A DNA stretch of 64,000 bases from Mytilinidion resinicola (taxonomy: Eukaryota; Ascomycota; Dothideomycetes; Mytilinidiales; Mytilinidiaceae), in assembly GCF_010093595.1 (NCBI RefSeq), contig NW_022985448.1, forward strand, positions 424,499-488,498. The letters are read 5' to 3'. Under the pieces are notes generated by a model, which saw nothing but the letters and a program-made list of their open reading frames with translations, was not told the DNA's origin and ran no database searches. Position 1 is the first letter of the stretch; each line of letters begins with the position of its first letter. The position numbers and the translations under genes were made by a program. This document shows positions 11,044 to 22,969 of this stretch, one piece after another.

Positions 11044-12794
11044 TCAATACAACAATAAGCTCGTTCCTACACATACTGCATCGAGGATGCCTCTTAACTC
11101 TGCCGACCTATAATGTCCCACCCCCATTTGCTCGAGCAAGTCGGGCGTCGTGAAGAAAGACTTGATGGGATCCCAACGTAAGACCGGCTCCACACGATCT
11201 ATATTGCCGTAGAGCTCTATGTCTAGCCTTGCAGTATCGAGAGCCGTGTAACAAAAGAACATATTCATATGGGGAAGATGGCCTTGAAGGTCAGGGTCAG
11301 GAAGAGAAGCGAATGCCCACGGTCTGTCCTCCGAGGTCTGATTTACTGAACTATTTTCGGGGATATCGTGAGGGGTAGTGTCGATTACAAGATAGTGAAA
11401 TCCTCGAGTTATGAATCCGGAGGCTTTCTGACGTTCCTCCTCGTCTTGCGGGAGTTGCGTATTAGAGAGGTTAGAAAGTCTGCTGATCAAGCCGCCCTCT
11501 GGCTTTCCATTGGGTCCGGGACCACCAAGAGATAGCTGACATATTGAACACCACCCGCGTCCAGCAAATACATCGGGCAGGAGAATGAAAATGAAGTCAA
11601 CAGGGCCCAAAGATCTAAGACGATCATGACGGAGGGCCCAACTGTGCCATTCAAGAAACCCTTAGCAACACTCGGGTCCGATGGCCATTTCGTTAATGTC
11701 AGGTTTAAAAACAGTGGCTTCTGACACGAAACTCGGGAATCTAGAACAAGAGCCTTGCCAGTTGTCTGCTAGCGTAATACGTCACTATATGCCACTAGCG
11801 TACCTCTCTAGAAACCCTATATATACCCCTCTTCCTACATAGATAATACACAAGAATTCTCTCCATTACATGGCTTTTCGCCAGCAATCACCAGTGTAGT
11901 TTCGAAATCCTTGTCTGGATTGAGCATCCGGAAATGGTAGGAAGGCTCGTAGTAGGATGCCTGTATCATCCACGTCGTTGGATGGGGATTGAATCGGTTC
12001 AGAATATTCGGCAAAGGCTGGGTAGGCTGGGGGAGTCCCTTCGCACCCCGGGGTTCGGTGCGGAAGAGAAAGGATACAATTATGCGATACGTCTTCACTG
12101 GTTTCTCATCTTCGAGTGAGCAATACTTGATTTCATAAGCTAGTGACCCATGTGTAGCGAGACCAGGCAATGGACCGAGACGAAGATCAGGTGGTAGTAT
12201 TGTTGAAGTAAATTGAAGCACCGAAGTTGTAAGCGCTAGCCAGAGTGCTCCAATCGTAAGGATGACAGTTGTGGACCGAGTCTTCAGTCGAAGACTAGTG
12301 TTAAAGGGTAGTACCAGATCCCTTGGCTGGCCATTTCTCGCTCGTAGCGTTGATATTTGCGGAGAGTCATATAGTGGTATCTAAGATTTTTCAAGGACTA
12401 AGCCAGCAAGCATAGCAGCAGCGATATCCGGCGACGTCGGATACGGTTGATGGTGCACCCAAATGATAGTGGGAAAGCAAAGTTGGCGAATAGCTGGTTT
12501 CCGCCGTTGGTTGATAACATTAAAGCGTTGGAGTAGGTGGGCGATCAAAAGGGTACTGAGGAGTAAAAAGTGAAGATTTAAGCGATGGAAGCTGTGCTGG
12601 CAGAGGTTGAAATGCGAAAATGCATAGTCCTGCTTAGCCTCTACTCTTGCTGGCTTGTCAAAGGGTAGTCTAGCTCCCACTATCATGCTCTTTACTTTGT
12701 CTTTAGATTCTTGAAAGCCCATGGGGCTACCCCAAGCAGTGGCAAACGGATGTAGTCCTACTGTTAGTAAGACGGCGAACCCAGACTTGTCCAA
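11044..12794 (-). pseudogene. Decayed multi-membrane-span protein gene of an unnamed fungal family
   Basis: Three minus-strand coding stretches lie in order: about 12794-12381, about 12365-11835 and about 11770-11044. The second contains a transmembrane segment and LQFTSTILPPDLRLGPLPG. The third has WAFASLPD, MFFCYTALDTARLDIEL and EPVLRWDPIKSFFTTPDLL. These look like the loop and membrane blocks of a large fungal orphan membrane-protein family, recognised only by pattern. Between the stretches there are stops (a run at about 11770-11835, and a TAA near 11655 after IGPECC) and frame changes that I could not turn into introns. The protein also ends well before a normal C-terminus. A badly modelled live gene remains possible. 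Confidence 0.4.
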
Positions 12795-13047
12795 TCCTCA
12801 GATTCATGCATCACTTCCGACTGCCGCACTTCCGGCCACTGTCGCTCCTCCATTGCTCGTAGTGGTATGTCTATTGAACAATATTGTACAGGACTTTGTC
12901 GTTCGTGGTATCATCATTGATGTGGTTCATCGTTCGGCAAGGTACCGCAGCGAGTGGTCTACGGAGGCTCCCAGCAGAAAAGCCTGGGTCCAAGAGCCCC
13001 GGATATGCCTCCAGCCATGATGAGCGTGACCCATGATAGTTGCAGCC

Positions 13048-13355
13048 TTATCGTTTCGCAGTGTCTGGTGCAGCCGGTCGCCCGCCGTCGGAAACAGACT
13101 GAATCTTCCTGTATTCCTCCTCAAGAGCCTTTTGCATCTCGAAATCCAGTAACCGCTCCTTCTTCACTCGCTGCTGTTCGTAGTCTCGGATAACGCCAGC
13201 ATGCATTGCCTGAGACTGTCAGCATACAACAAAATATCTGGACCGAAGTGAATACTTACAGCCTTTTCAGTCTGTTGCGCACGATGGACAAAGATTACAA
13301 TGCCAATTGCTGAAAGAGAGGTAGCTGTTAATGTGAGCTTCGCAGCGCGAGACAT
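13048..13355 (-). CDS. PET117: Cytochrome c oxidase assembly factor Pet117
   Basis: Two exons, 13355-13260 (32 codons) and 13209-13048, joined by a 50-bp GTAAGT...CAG intron; 85 residues. The protein starts MSRAAKLTLTATSLSAIGIV, a single membrane-anchor segment, followed by FVHRAQQTEKA and then AMHAGVIRDYEQQRVKKERL. This arrangement (short anchor, then HxGVIRD-like and basic helix) is that of Pet117, a small mitochondrial inner-membrane protein needed for assembly of complex IV and interacting with the haem A synthase Cox15. The start was chosen because the MSR...anchor begins there and an upstream in-frame ATG would add a non-conserved leader. The gene is divergent to VMA10. Confidence 0.9.
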
Positions 13356-13548
13356 GATGAAAATGCAGAGGCGATATGGACAAAAATTGGAGATTTGGTC
13401 GTCGCGAGGAATTGGAACCATCATCGCGGAGACTTTTGGCGGGAGCTTTGACCACGCGCTCGGTCTTGGCTCCTCAGTGCTTCTTCTCTACTCCCGCGGC
13501 TGGTGATAACAGTCTAACCCTGCTCAACAACCACAACCAGTCGCAAGC
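13356..13548. promoter_or_regulatory. Bidirectional promoter region PET117 / VMA10
   Basis: Only 193 bp separate the two divergent start codons, so both genes must share this promoter region. No specific factor site was identified. Confidence 0.6.
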
Positions 13549-14157
13549 ATGGTGAGGAGTCTCAGTGTCTATAAACGCTGGAATTTACAGCTAACCTCCA
13601 AATAGTCTGCCCAAAACTCCGCGGGAATCCAAACGCTGCTCGATGTAAGTGCGCCTGCTCAGCCACGCACCTGGAAGCTCACCATGGACTCAGGCCGAAC
13701 GAGAGGCCCAGAAGATTGTGCAGAAATGTAAGCAGCGGACATATAAGCTGGTTTGTAGCTCCATAAACTGACATATTTCAGCCAGAGAATGTACGCCATC
13801 ATCCCCGCACTGCTGTCCACCGGCGAACCCTGACCCCTTCTAGACCGGACAAAGCGAGTGAAGGACGCTCGGAGTGAGGCACAGAAAGAGATTGAGGAGT
13901 ACAGAAGTCAGAAAGAGGCTGAGTTCAAGGCGTTTGAGAAGGAGGTGCGTCCAACTGAGCACCGAGAGATGGAGCTGTCGGGGAACTGACGTATGGTACA
14001 GCACAGCAGCGGCAACCAGAAAGCTGAAGAGGATGCCAACAAGGAGGCCGAGGCGAAGGTGAAGGAGATTAAGGGGATTGGGAGCAAGACTGGCTCCAAG
14101 GTGGTGGATCAGCTGCTTGCTGCCGTTATAGATGTCGAGCCTAAGCCACTCAGATGA
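13549..14157 (+). CDS. VMA10: Vacuolar H+-ATPase subunit G
   Basis: Six exons: 13549-13551 (only the ATG), 13606-13644, 13694-13727, 13782-13790 (9 nt), 13844-13944 and 14002-14157. The product is 113 residues, the usual length. It begins MSAQNSAGIQTLLDAEREAQ and runs IVQKSREYRTKRVKDARSEA into a long charged helix, matching the peripheral-stalk subunit G of the V1 sector, which pairs with subunit E. The start was chosen because ATG followed by a GTGAGG donor is the only way to obtain the conserved MSAQNS N-terminus. The one-codon first exon and 9-nt exon 4 are phase-consistent and needed for the conserved SREY. Confidence 0.9.
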
Positions 14158-14698
14158 GAGCATGTCGGACGTGATAAGAACTACGGACCACCGGAATCCA
14201 GGAGTTGGACAATGTTAGCTCCCTGATAGAGCGTTTACGGAGGACCCTGGTTATCTGCTATCCATCAGGAAAGAGGAATCCTTGTTCACAGTGCTGGCAT
14301 TCCATTTTCGAATGTACAAAGATTACAATTGCACAATAAGGTGCTTATTGAAGTTGTTATCCGTTCTTGTATTATTCGTGAATCATCGAACAACAATAAG
14401 AACCCATGGAGAGTATTTGAAGCAATGTACGTAGCTTAGCAATATAGAGCGACAATATGAGACAGAAAGACCAATCCTTGAGTGCTTTCAGATCTTCTTG
14501 CGAACTCTGCAAGACCAAATCCGATCATTTCTGCTTCAATTAGCCATTTCTATCAGACGTTGTGGCATTAGTTCTGAACCCTGCAAATCCATGGTCCGGG
14601 TGAGGTTACGTCACCCGAACTTGTTTGAGGTCGCGACCCTCAATTTCAACGCCAGCAGTTCAACCTCCACACCATGCGTGATTTCTTCTCACCGAATA
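14158..14698. other. Gene-free stretch
   Basis: Between the VMA10 stop and the lipase start. The reading frame of the lipase is open upstream to about 14498, but the conserved-looking mitochondrial leader begins at 14699. Nothing else was recognised. Confidence 0.4.
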
Positions 14699-16218
14699 AT
14701 GTTACTTCTGCATCGGACAGCATGCCGCTATGCGATCCGAACACCACGTCTTGCGCTATGTTCCCGCACACTCAGCACTTCCTTTCGACGCTCGAAGGAC
14801 CCACGTCTAGGTGACATTGGACGCGTTATAGAGGACGAATACGCCGTAGTACGAGATAATTATGGTAACGTGAATGCATTGCCGTACGGAAAATACAAAG
14901 GTTAACTTCTAACAGAAACTCCCGTATGTTCGAGCTCCCTTTGCCACGACACTTCTCTGATTCTCTAGAAAAATCCCATTATCCTCGCGCATGGCCTCCT
15001 CGGCTTCACCGAACTCAAACTGGGTGGATCTGTGTTACCCGGCATTCATTACTGGCGAGGAATAACGGAAGTCCTCTCTCAGAAGGGCATTGAGGTCATT
15101 ACAGCGGCTGTGCCCGCCTCAGGCTGCATAGAGGCACGAGCCGAGAAACTTGCAGAGACCATTGCGGAGAAGGCGCATGGAAAGAGTGTGAACATAGTAG
15201 CGTAAGTTCAAAAAGTTTTGCCTGGGCAAATGATGAAAACTAATGGGCCCTAGGCATTCTATGGTACGAAGTACGTCCATCAATGTCCTAGGACTTGCTA
15301 ATAGTGGCTAGGGGTAAACATAATACCAGGTTCCTTGTATGACAGGTTATATCAGCAGTTAACCGGATGAATAGTGGGCTTGACTCTCGCTACATGATCA
15401 GCCAGCTCAGGCCTCCCAATGTTCGCGTATTATCGTTGACTACCATTGCAACTCCCCATAGAGGATCTGCTTTTGCGGATTATATGTTCAACACGATTCC
15501 GCGTGTGTGCCGTAACCTAGCTCTTGTTTCTTGAGTATCAGCTGATTGTTCACAGCACACGCAGTAAAGAGAATCTACAAGGCGCTTGAATACGTCGGGT
15601 TTGAAACAGGCGCCTTTTCGCAATTGACTAGGAAATACATGGCAGAAAGTTTCAATCCCAGAACCCCAGACGTGGATGGAATTCGGTTTGGAGCCTCTCG
15701 CAACGAAGATCAGTCACTTTCGCTCAGCGTACTAATTTCTCTACAGCTACTTCTCCTATGGAGCGACCCTCGAACCACAATTCTGGTCTATCTTTGGACC
15801 TTCGCACAAGATCATAAAGCGTATTGAAGGCGCGCCTAATGATGGGCTCGTAAGGTGTGTAATGATGACAATGAAAGAAGTTTGAAGGCTTACTCATAGC
15901 TCATCTGCAGTGTCCCTTCCAGCCAGTGGGGTGAATACAAAGGCACTCTTGTCGGAGTAAGCCATTTGGATCTGATCAACTGGACGAATCGAATCAAGTG
16001 GTTCTTCTGGGAGCTAACCGGAAGCAAACGAAAGTGAGAGGCTGCTTTATTCAAGATTCAAGTCTGATCCTACGAGGCTGACTTTTGTGAAGTTTCAATG
16101 CGATCGCATTCTATCTTGACATTGCAGGTAAGCTTCGTTTCACACACCGAACACGAGACGGGCTTTGCGGGCTAATAGTGATCCATGGGTAGACATGCTG
16201 GCAAAGGAAGGACTGTGA
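14699..16218 (+). CDS. TGL2: Mitochondrial triacylglycerol lipase, Tgl2-like alpha/beta hydrolase
   Basis: Eleven exons restore one frame of 322 residues: 14699-14864, 14916-14923, 14969-15201, 15254-15263, 15312-15313, 15375-15502, 15556-15685, 15747-15854, 15911-16033, 16093-16127 and 16193-16218. The N-terminus is Arg/Ser-rich with no acids for 40 residues (MLLLHRTACRYAIRTPRLAL), a mitochondrial presequence. ETPKNPIILAHGLLGF is the oxyanion region; AHSMGG holds the nucleophile Ser138; NDGLV and GVSHLD supply the likely Asp and His. Yeast Tgl2 hydrolyses short-chain triacylglycerols and diacylglycerols in mitochondria. Three exons are tiny: 8 nt (supplies the ET and P codons), 10 nt, and a proposed 2-nt GG exon that restores Met-Gly-Gly at the nucleophile elbow. 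Without the 2-nt exon the frame breaks there. Confidence 0.82.
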
Positions 16219-16809
16219 TTCCAATCGCTCTGCGTAAGAATGCACGAGCTTCGTCTTTCGCAGGGCTGAAGCTATCAATTCAGCTGGAAGATTCATATAC
16301 GTGCAGGAGCAACGTAAGCCTTGCTGGATTCGTGCACATTTGATACGTCCCAGGAGTCTGGGAGTCTGAGCTTCCATCCGCAGCGGCGCTTCGTGCTGCA
16401 AGGGAGTGTGGCTCAGCCCGTGGCGGCACGAGTCCCCTGGAGATCGCCACATTTCGATTCCTGCCGTTGTAAATATGTACATTCGTAGTATAGATACTCG
16501 TGGATAAATGTTTTGTTTGAATGAAACTTGATTCTTGACCTGTGTGGAATCGCTGGGCTTACTAGATTTGTCTCGTGAGAATTTTATGTTTTATTTCGTC
16601 ATAAGCGGAAGCGCCGGTGACCACTTTGGTGAGCATTTCGCCAACGAGAAATACTGACGCGGACAAACGGGCAGTGCAGCGTACGGAACACCTCCAGGGC
16701 TCTATCAAACACTGGCCAAGACTTCCAGATCATTTCACGACGACTACTAAAGACGGCGTGCGATGCCTGACCGTGATCCAAGGCGGCATCTGAACGCTAC
16801 GTTCGCATC
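16219..16809. other. Gene-free stretch
   Basis: 3' region of the lipase and 5' region of the arrestin-like gene. No motif was recognised. Confidence 0.4.
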
Positions 16810-18521
16810 ATGATTGTCCAAATCCGCCTGGATAAACCACACGCGCATTTCACCAACCTCGATGTCATCAGTGGCAGGGTGCTGCTCCGCGTTCCCAATA
16901 CTACCAATGTGTCTGCGATAGTCGTCAAGCTCGAGGGCGAGTCACGGACTCGACTTCTTGCGCCGACGCGACCTGATAGACCAAACCAGGCCAGGCCTGT
17001 ACTGGAGGTTCATAAGGTGAGATGCCACCAGTACCGGACGCAGGAAATGTTACAGAGTTTTCTTATATTGACAGATTGCTAATAGCACACAGATCCTATA
17101 CAAGACACAGGCTGTATGGCCATCGCAAAATCTGCAAGATCCAGCCTTGCAACCGAAGAGCTATACAATAAACGCAGGCCATTATGAGTACCCGTTCCAA
17201 TTCAAGGTAAGACCCAGTTTATATAACTCCACACAGCACCAAGCTAATCTGCTTGTTCTTAGCTACCCTTCAACAATGCCTGTGTTACGGCAAACAGTCT
17301 CGCGACAAACCTCAACTTCTCTGGCCTTGCGATGGAAGTTGCGAAGACACCCACCCACCACGTCAAACAGACCCTCCCTCCCTCCTTGAACGGATTTCCT
17401 GGCGAGGCAGAAATAAGATACTATGTGAAGGTTACAGTCAACCGGCCGCAGTTCTTCAAGGAGAATCCCCGAGCTGTAAGTTAGATGCTTAGGCTGTGAC
17501 TGATATAATCTGATGGATATCTTTTTAGTGGTCGAACTTCACATTTCTTCCAATCGAGCCCCCGAGACCTCCTCGTGCGGATGGAGAGGCGTATGCAAGA
17601 CGACAGCACCAGTTTCTCGACATGTCTGGAGACACCGGAAAGAGAAAGCAGAGCTTCTTCGATGGAATGAGAAAGAAGGATCAAGCAACAACTCCAACCA
17701 CTCCGGTATCACCAGGAGCGAGCGCTCCTCCACGATTCACTGTTGATGCCCGTCTACCAAATCCTGCCATTCTCACGTGCAACGAGGAGATTCCTCTGAG
17801 GATTCTCGTCAAAAGCTTAAGCGAACGCACAAAAAACGTTTACTTGCAATCGCTTCAGATCGAACTAATTGGCTACACCAAAGTGCGAGCGCATGAAGTT
17901 CATAGGACTGAATCGAACAGCTGGATCATCAACACTATGAGCAATATGGCAATCCCATTGGGTGCTCCGACAGATCCCGTTGGAACAGAAGTGTCAATCA
18001 ATCCAGAATATTGGTCAGGCAAGACCCTACCTAACACTGTAGCCCCCTCATTCGAGACCTGCAACATCTCGAGGTCCTACGAGCTCGAAATTCGCGTGGG
18101 TTTGGGTTATGGCACCTACGAGCACGGCAGAGATCAACTGACAGTGCTACCACTACGGCTCCCAGTCAAGGTCTTCTCTGGTATCAAGCCTCCGGCCGCG
18201 CTGCTCCAAGCTATGGCGTCTGGCGATGGAAAGCTCCAACCTGGTCTCGCACCCGCGTCTCTCCAGCCCGAGCCCGGCCCTGTTATGCCCTACACGCCTG
18301 TCGACCCTCCACCGTTTTCTAACAACCAATTTCCCCCTCAACAAGGCGTGCCATACCAGCCGCCTCCGATGGCCGCGGGCTTTGAAGACGCGCCTCCGAG
18401 TTACGAAGATGCCGTCGCGCAGGATATCCCGCCTATCAACGGGTATAGAGGGGAGTACCAGCCTCCGCCTTTCCCGGAAGGGGAACCAAGGTTCTCTGGA
18501 GACGAGAAAAGAAGACCGTAG
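16810..18521 (+). CDS. Arrestin-related trafficking adapter (alpha-arrestin)
   Basis: Four exons, 16810-17016, 17093-17206, 17263-17475 and 17529-18521, all phase 0, giving 508 residues. Residues 1-180 form an arrestin N-terminal domain: ISGRVLLRVPN, IVVKLEGESRT, YPFQFKLPFNNA and YYVKVTVNRP. Residues about 210-400 match the arrestin C-terminal domain (LPNPAILTCNEEIPLRI, YELEIRVGLGYG). The tail is Pro-rich and contains APPSYEDAV, a PPxY motif that binds WW domains of the Rsp5/NEDD4 ubiquitin ligase. Such proteins recruit the ligase to plasma-membrane transporters to drive their endocytosis; the cargo here cannot be inferred. The open reading in the tail is intact and ends at a TAG. Confidence 0.88.
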
Positions 18522-19451
18522 AGGAGGCATCGTGATGACTTATGATGGACATGGTTTGGTGAGAGATATCCATGAGCACTTTCTTAGGGAGAGGCTGTTC
18601 TATGGTGATTGCTCAGGCTATTGCTTGGCACTTGCAGACTTTTGGGGGTCAATAATGGAGATGGGTTTATGATTAGACTAATATTGAAACTCTTTCCTTT
18701 TCATCAAATGCTAGTACTGTAGCCTCCGGTATGGCGGGGAAGTGCTGCTGGTTAGCATCGTGAAAACATGAATGCATACTACCCAGAAAAATTGAGAATG
18801 AGAGGGTGAAAGGATTGTATGCCCATTACGAGTAAATCGAACGTTACATGTTAGGGTCAGGATGACCGCAAGTTGACAGACTTCGGTAATGATGAAAGCC
18901 GTGGAGCGTGATCTTCGGCTGCAGAGGTGGTTTCTCGGGAGGCTTCCTGAGAACACCCCTTCCACCCTATCCATTCCACACTATTTTAGCTGTTGATTCC
19001 ATAAAGGACTTTTCACATAATAGATTTCGCGACTGAGCATTCCGGCTAATGATTAAAGAACTGTAACGCCGGCTTTGTTCGTGTTCGACGGTGGACTTAG
19101 ATGAAAGTAACAAGTTCTTCCTACCTTTGTATGATTCTGCATCATGCACACGCTCCGTGGAGACCATTCACCATCTGCACGACTGGCGTTTCGGAAAACG
19201 CGACGTTGACGCGAAACGATTGGCCGACATTCACTCGGGCCTGCTTCGCGGAGAGGCTGAAAGTCCACGCGAGCGTTGCTGGGGTGCCCCGAACTGTAAA
19301 CAACCATCAACCTTGCCTCGACTTCCTCATAAAAACCCACCTCTAGATCTCGAACCTCACATCTTTGCCTCACCGCAGTCTCTACCGCCACAGGGTTATC
19401 AGACACTTTTTCAGGAAGCCTTCCCAGAAACACGCTTTTGCATAAAGAAAC
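18522..19451. promoter_or_regulatory. Intergenic region and upstream region of the E2 gene
   Basis: No coding signature. About 240 bp before the E2 start lies ACGCGAAA (19209-19216), next to a second ACGCGA core around 19198. These are MBF/SBF-type cell-cycle box cores, fitting a cell-cycle E2, but their use is inferred only. Confidence 0.45.
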
Positions 19452-20127
19452 ATGGACTCCCTCATCAACCCGCCTACCATGTCGAACGCGGACATGGCGA
19501 CTTCGGAGGCCAAAATCTCTCCACCTTCGCGGTCCACGACTAGTAATGCGAATGTTACAAAGCGGTGCGTTCGCTCGCATGCATATTACCTGTTTATGTA
19601 ACTAATTTGGTGTTGCAGGCTGCAAACTGAGCTCATGAACTTAATGATGTCGTCGACGCCCGGCATCTCCGCCTTCCCTAACGACGAGAACCTCATGAAG
19701 TGGACCGCCACCATCGACGGCCCCGAAGACACGCCCTACGCCGGTCTCAGCTTCAAGCTCAGCTTCGAGTTCCCTACCACCTACCCGCTCACGCCGCCGA
19801 CCGTCCTCTTCAAGACCCCCATCTACCACCCCAACATCGACTTCTCGGGCCGCATCTGCCTCGACATCCTCAAGGACAAGTGGAGCGCCATCTACAACGT
19901 GCAGAGCGTGCTGCTGAGCTTGCAGAGCCTGCTCGGCGAGCCTAACAAGTAAGTGACAAAGTCGTGCTGTCCAACCCACGGCGATGGAGAGACAGAGCAG
20001 CGTGCTAACGAAGCGTAGTGCGAGCCCGTTGAACGGACAGGCTGCCGAGCTGTGGGACAGCGACCCAGCCGAGTACCAGCGCCTGGTGCTGGCGCGCCAC
20101 CGCGACGACGAGGAAACGGAGCTATAG
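19452..20127 (+). CDS. UBC11: Ubiquitin-conjugating enzyme E2, UBE2C/Ubc11 type
   Basis: Three exons, 19452-19564, 19619-19948 and 20019-20127, give 183 residues. After a flexible Ser/Thr-rich leader of about 36 residues comes [14 protein letters not shown] and the E2 core: [30 protein letters not shown] and [20 protein letters not shown], with the catalytic Cys near residue 118. It ends in the C-terminal helices [11 protein letters not shown] and [10 protein letters not shown]. The leader, the short LMMS...GISAFP segment and the overall length fit the UBE2C (UbcH10, yeast Ubc11) class, which works with the anaphase-promoting complex to ubiquitinate mitotic cyclins. Ubc11-type is an inference from the core and leader. 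The third intron is in the usual E2 position. Codon use in exon 2 is strongly C/G-ending, suggesting good expression. Confidence 0.88.
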
Positions 20128-22969
20128 CTGCGTAATCAGTTTCTCTCTATCCTACTTCCCGATGTGTGATTAGCGGGCGTTGAGTGCAGGCTCCTTCCTT
20201 TCCTGGGCCTGGACTGGTGTCGGAACTTCTTGTTTGCATTATTTGGAGCGTAGGGTTGCTTTGGGTATTGTAGCTACCTTTGAACTGGCATTGTTGGCGT
20301 GATGAGTGCTAGTTGGGTGTGCTGTGGTGATGCGGTGCTTGATCGTAGTGCTTTTGGGGTGGCTCTCTTGTGGTATATGGGAGCTTGAGTACCTATAATC
20401 TGCTCCACGACGATATGTCGGGAATAATGATACTGTCATGTCTTGTTTTGACCTGTTCGATTTGCGCATAGGAGAGCCACGGCGTAAGGGTGAGTACACG
20501 GCGTCGTTATCTTCCGACACTCCTATACAAACTCTGTATATACGTGTACACTCTTGAGCACATCGAGCTAGTAGATGAACAGGATATTCCTGATGAGTCG
20601 TGCTTCATGGCACTCGTGTCTGATTTGCGGCAGGATGAATGCCATCGTCATGATGTGTCCGGAGGATTAGAGGCCGGACGCCGGCAGGATCTGGTCAGGT
20701 TCCGCTTTGGGGCAAGTACAGTTTGAGAAGTCTGGAGGTCTTTCGCCATTGGCAATTTGAGAAAACAAACTGGCTTGTTTCAGAACACTGTCTTTGCGTT
20801 TCCCTTTGCAGGATTGAGGAGAGTCATCTAATCTCGCTCTTGGCGGAGACGGAATGCCAAGATTTCACGACCGCTCATCACGTTCACTTCAAAGCAGCTA
20901 GACAACTGCCAGGAGAGCCAATTCCGATGGAGCAACACGCAACTGCTGGCACATAGAAGCAACCTACGAGTCTATGTACTGGAATCTCGCCTCCCCCTTG
21001 CGGACTGCCGGCCATGCCTGTCTGGGCGGAAGCGTCGTCTCGATATATTGCAGTTTCAAGGCCGATCCCCACCGAGGCCCTTCAGCGGCAACAAAAAGCG
21101 CATTCCATCTTATGCATGACATTTCGGATGGGGCAAGTGATGGCTTTTCCGAGACCGCTGAGGGCGCCGGAGTCCCGCGACTCGTCCCATCGCCCGAGCG
21201 ACCCCTCCCTCCCACAGCCCGTGGTGATCGCATCACGCTGTGCTCGGTTCAAAGGCATGCCGCCCTACGGCCGCCGCTGCTGCCGGCGCGGCGGACGGCA
21301 AGAGGAGGACACGGCGGTGAAGTGGGCAGCAATTCTGAGCTGAATGCTGCCCACCCACGGCAGCACCCCGGATTCCACGTGGAGACTCCCGCAACCCGCG
21401 GCAAGCAGAAATGTCGCCTGAGGGGAGCTTTTAGCGCTGATATCCATGGTGTCTCTTGCCCTCATGCGTGCAAGGGCCGGCAGTCGCCACAGTGGGGTCT
21501 CTCGACCCGACGGCGAAGGTGTGGGGGAACAAGCACCGTGCCGTGTCTTGATGGGAGCCCTCGAGCGCGAGAGCGGCAGGCACAATTGCAGAGGCACAAG
21601 TGAGGGGGCAGAGATGAAGATATATTGCCCTGCGCGGCCGATCTGGTTTCGCCATGCTCGCGGCGCAGGGAACACGTCCTGACGATCCCAGCGGCCGGAT
21701 CGCCCTGACGGCCCCGGCCCAGTTCCAAGTTTCGGGCGGGGCCGATGGCCTGGATCCCGCGCCTGCTAGCCGGATTGCGGCCGCGGCGTGGGTGGCTGGG
21801 TGAGCTGGGTGAGGCGTCGAGATGGAGGCGGTCGGCGACAGCGGCAGACTCAGCTGGCGCAAGCGCACACGACGCCTCGAGAAGACGCAACAGGCAAACG
21901 GCGACGCAGAGGCATTCCGCAGGGCGGTTGAGGCAGAGTCCAGCGCGCCGCCTCAGACACAGGCACTCGAAACAGGCATGCCAACCATCGTGGACGGGCC
22001 CTAGGCCGAGAAAGCCAGGGTCTCTGCCGGGCAGCCATTGCGCACCTGAACCACCTTGGCCCACCGGAACTTGCATTCAGGAATCGTGTGTCTCTCGGGC
22101 GTCTGAGACGTCGGCCCGCGAGACCAGGCGGCCAGTGTCGCTATTTAAGTGCTCGGAGTACGCAGCAGAGCATCGGACGAGCACCAGATGAAGATCAGAC
22201 AGACATCACCGGCGGAGGATGAGCGGCAGACGTGTAAACGTCCTTTTTGGGCTAATGTTGGCCTGGCTTGAGTATTGATTGGCTGGGAGGTGACTATTCC
22301 CCCCTACAGGCGTCCGGAAATGCTACCTTCTACGTAGTTTTGTGGCTTGATTTCCGCGCTAGGTCACCGGACGCAGGAAGATGCTGTAGTCACGAACGTG
22401 CCCAGCGGCTGCACGCTCTGGGCCGGTGCAGATTGACGTTGCACATGTGCCTCTCTGGCGTGCTGGCAGCCCTCGTCGATGCAGCACCACTCAGCAAGCC
22501 CTGGAACTGTCGTCGACCGCCCTCCCACCGGACAGGGCGCCCTTCACGCAGCTCTGCCTCTGCCTCGACACCCGCCCCCGCTCTCGTACTTCCGTGACAG
22601 CCAATCGTTTCAGCGTGAGCTCGCCCATGCCCAGTCCGCTCCGTGCTCTGGCTCAACCTCTCGGGTAGCATCGCGCTATGACAGTCTGACTTTGTCTGAC
22701 AGAGCGTCTTTGTTCGTTACTCCGCCTTTGCCTCCAAGCCCGCCAGCACACACGCTCTCCTCTCCCGTGACGACCAAACCCTCTCCGCCGGAGCACCTGC
22801 TCGACTTCACACAGGTTCACAAGCTGGCTCTCGCAAACTCCTCTGCGTCGTCGAGCTTGCGGTTGGGCTGCCTCTCCTCTCCATGCCTCGCCTTCCTTGA
22901 CGCTGTTTTTGCGGGACTTGACGGCATCCTACAGCCAACTTGTTGAGACACGGCCCAGTGCAGCTCGCC
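20128..22969. other. Long gene-free region with a GC-rich block (about 21.0-22.9 kb) upstream of ELL
   Basis: After ordinary-composition sequence to about 20.95 kb, the DNA becomes visibly GC-rich up to the ELL start. Open frames occur on both strands over the same bases, as expected when stop codons are rare, and none shows a family signature or convincing splice pattern. It may be a long promoter / 5' untranslated leader of ELL or a non-coding RNA region. A block of similar composition precedes the SLN1 gene (42.4-43.7 kb). Confidence 0.5.

Noticed and set aside
20974..22200. Overlapping open frames on both strands of the GC-rich block
   Set aside because: Expected from low stop-codon frequency in GC-rich DNA; no family signature or splice pattern.
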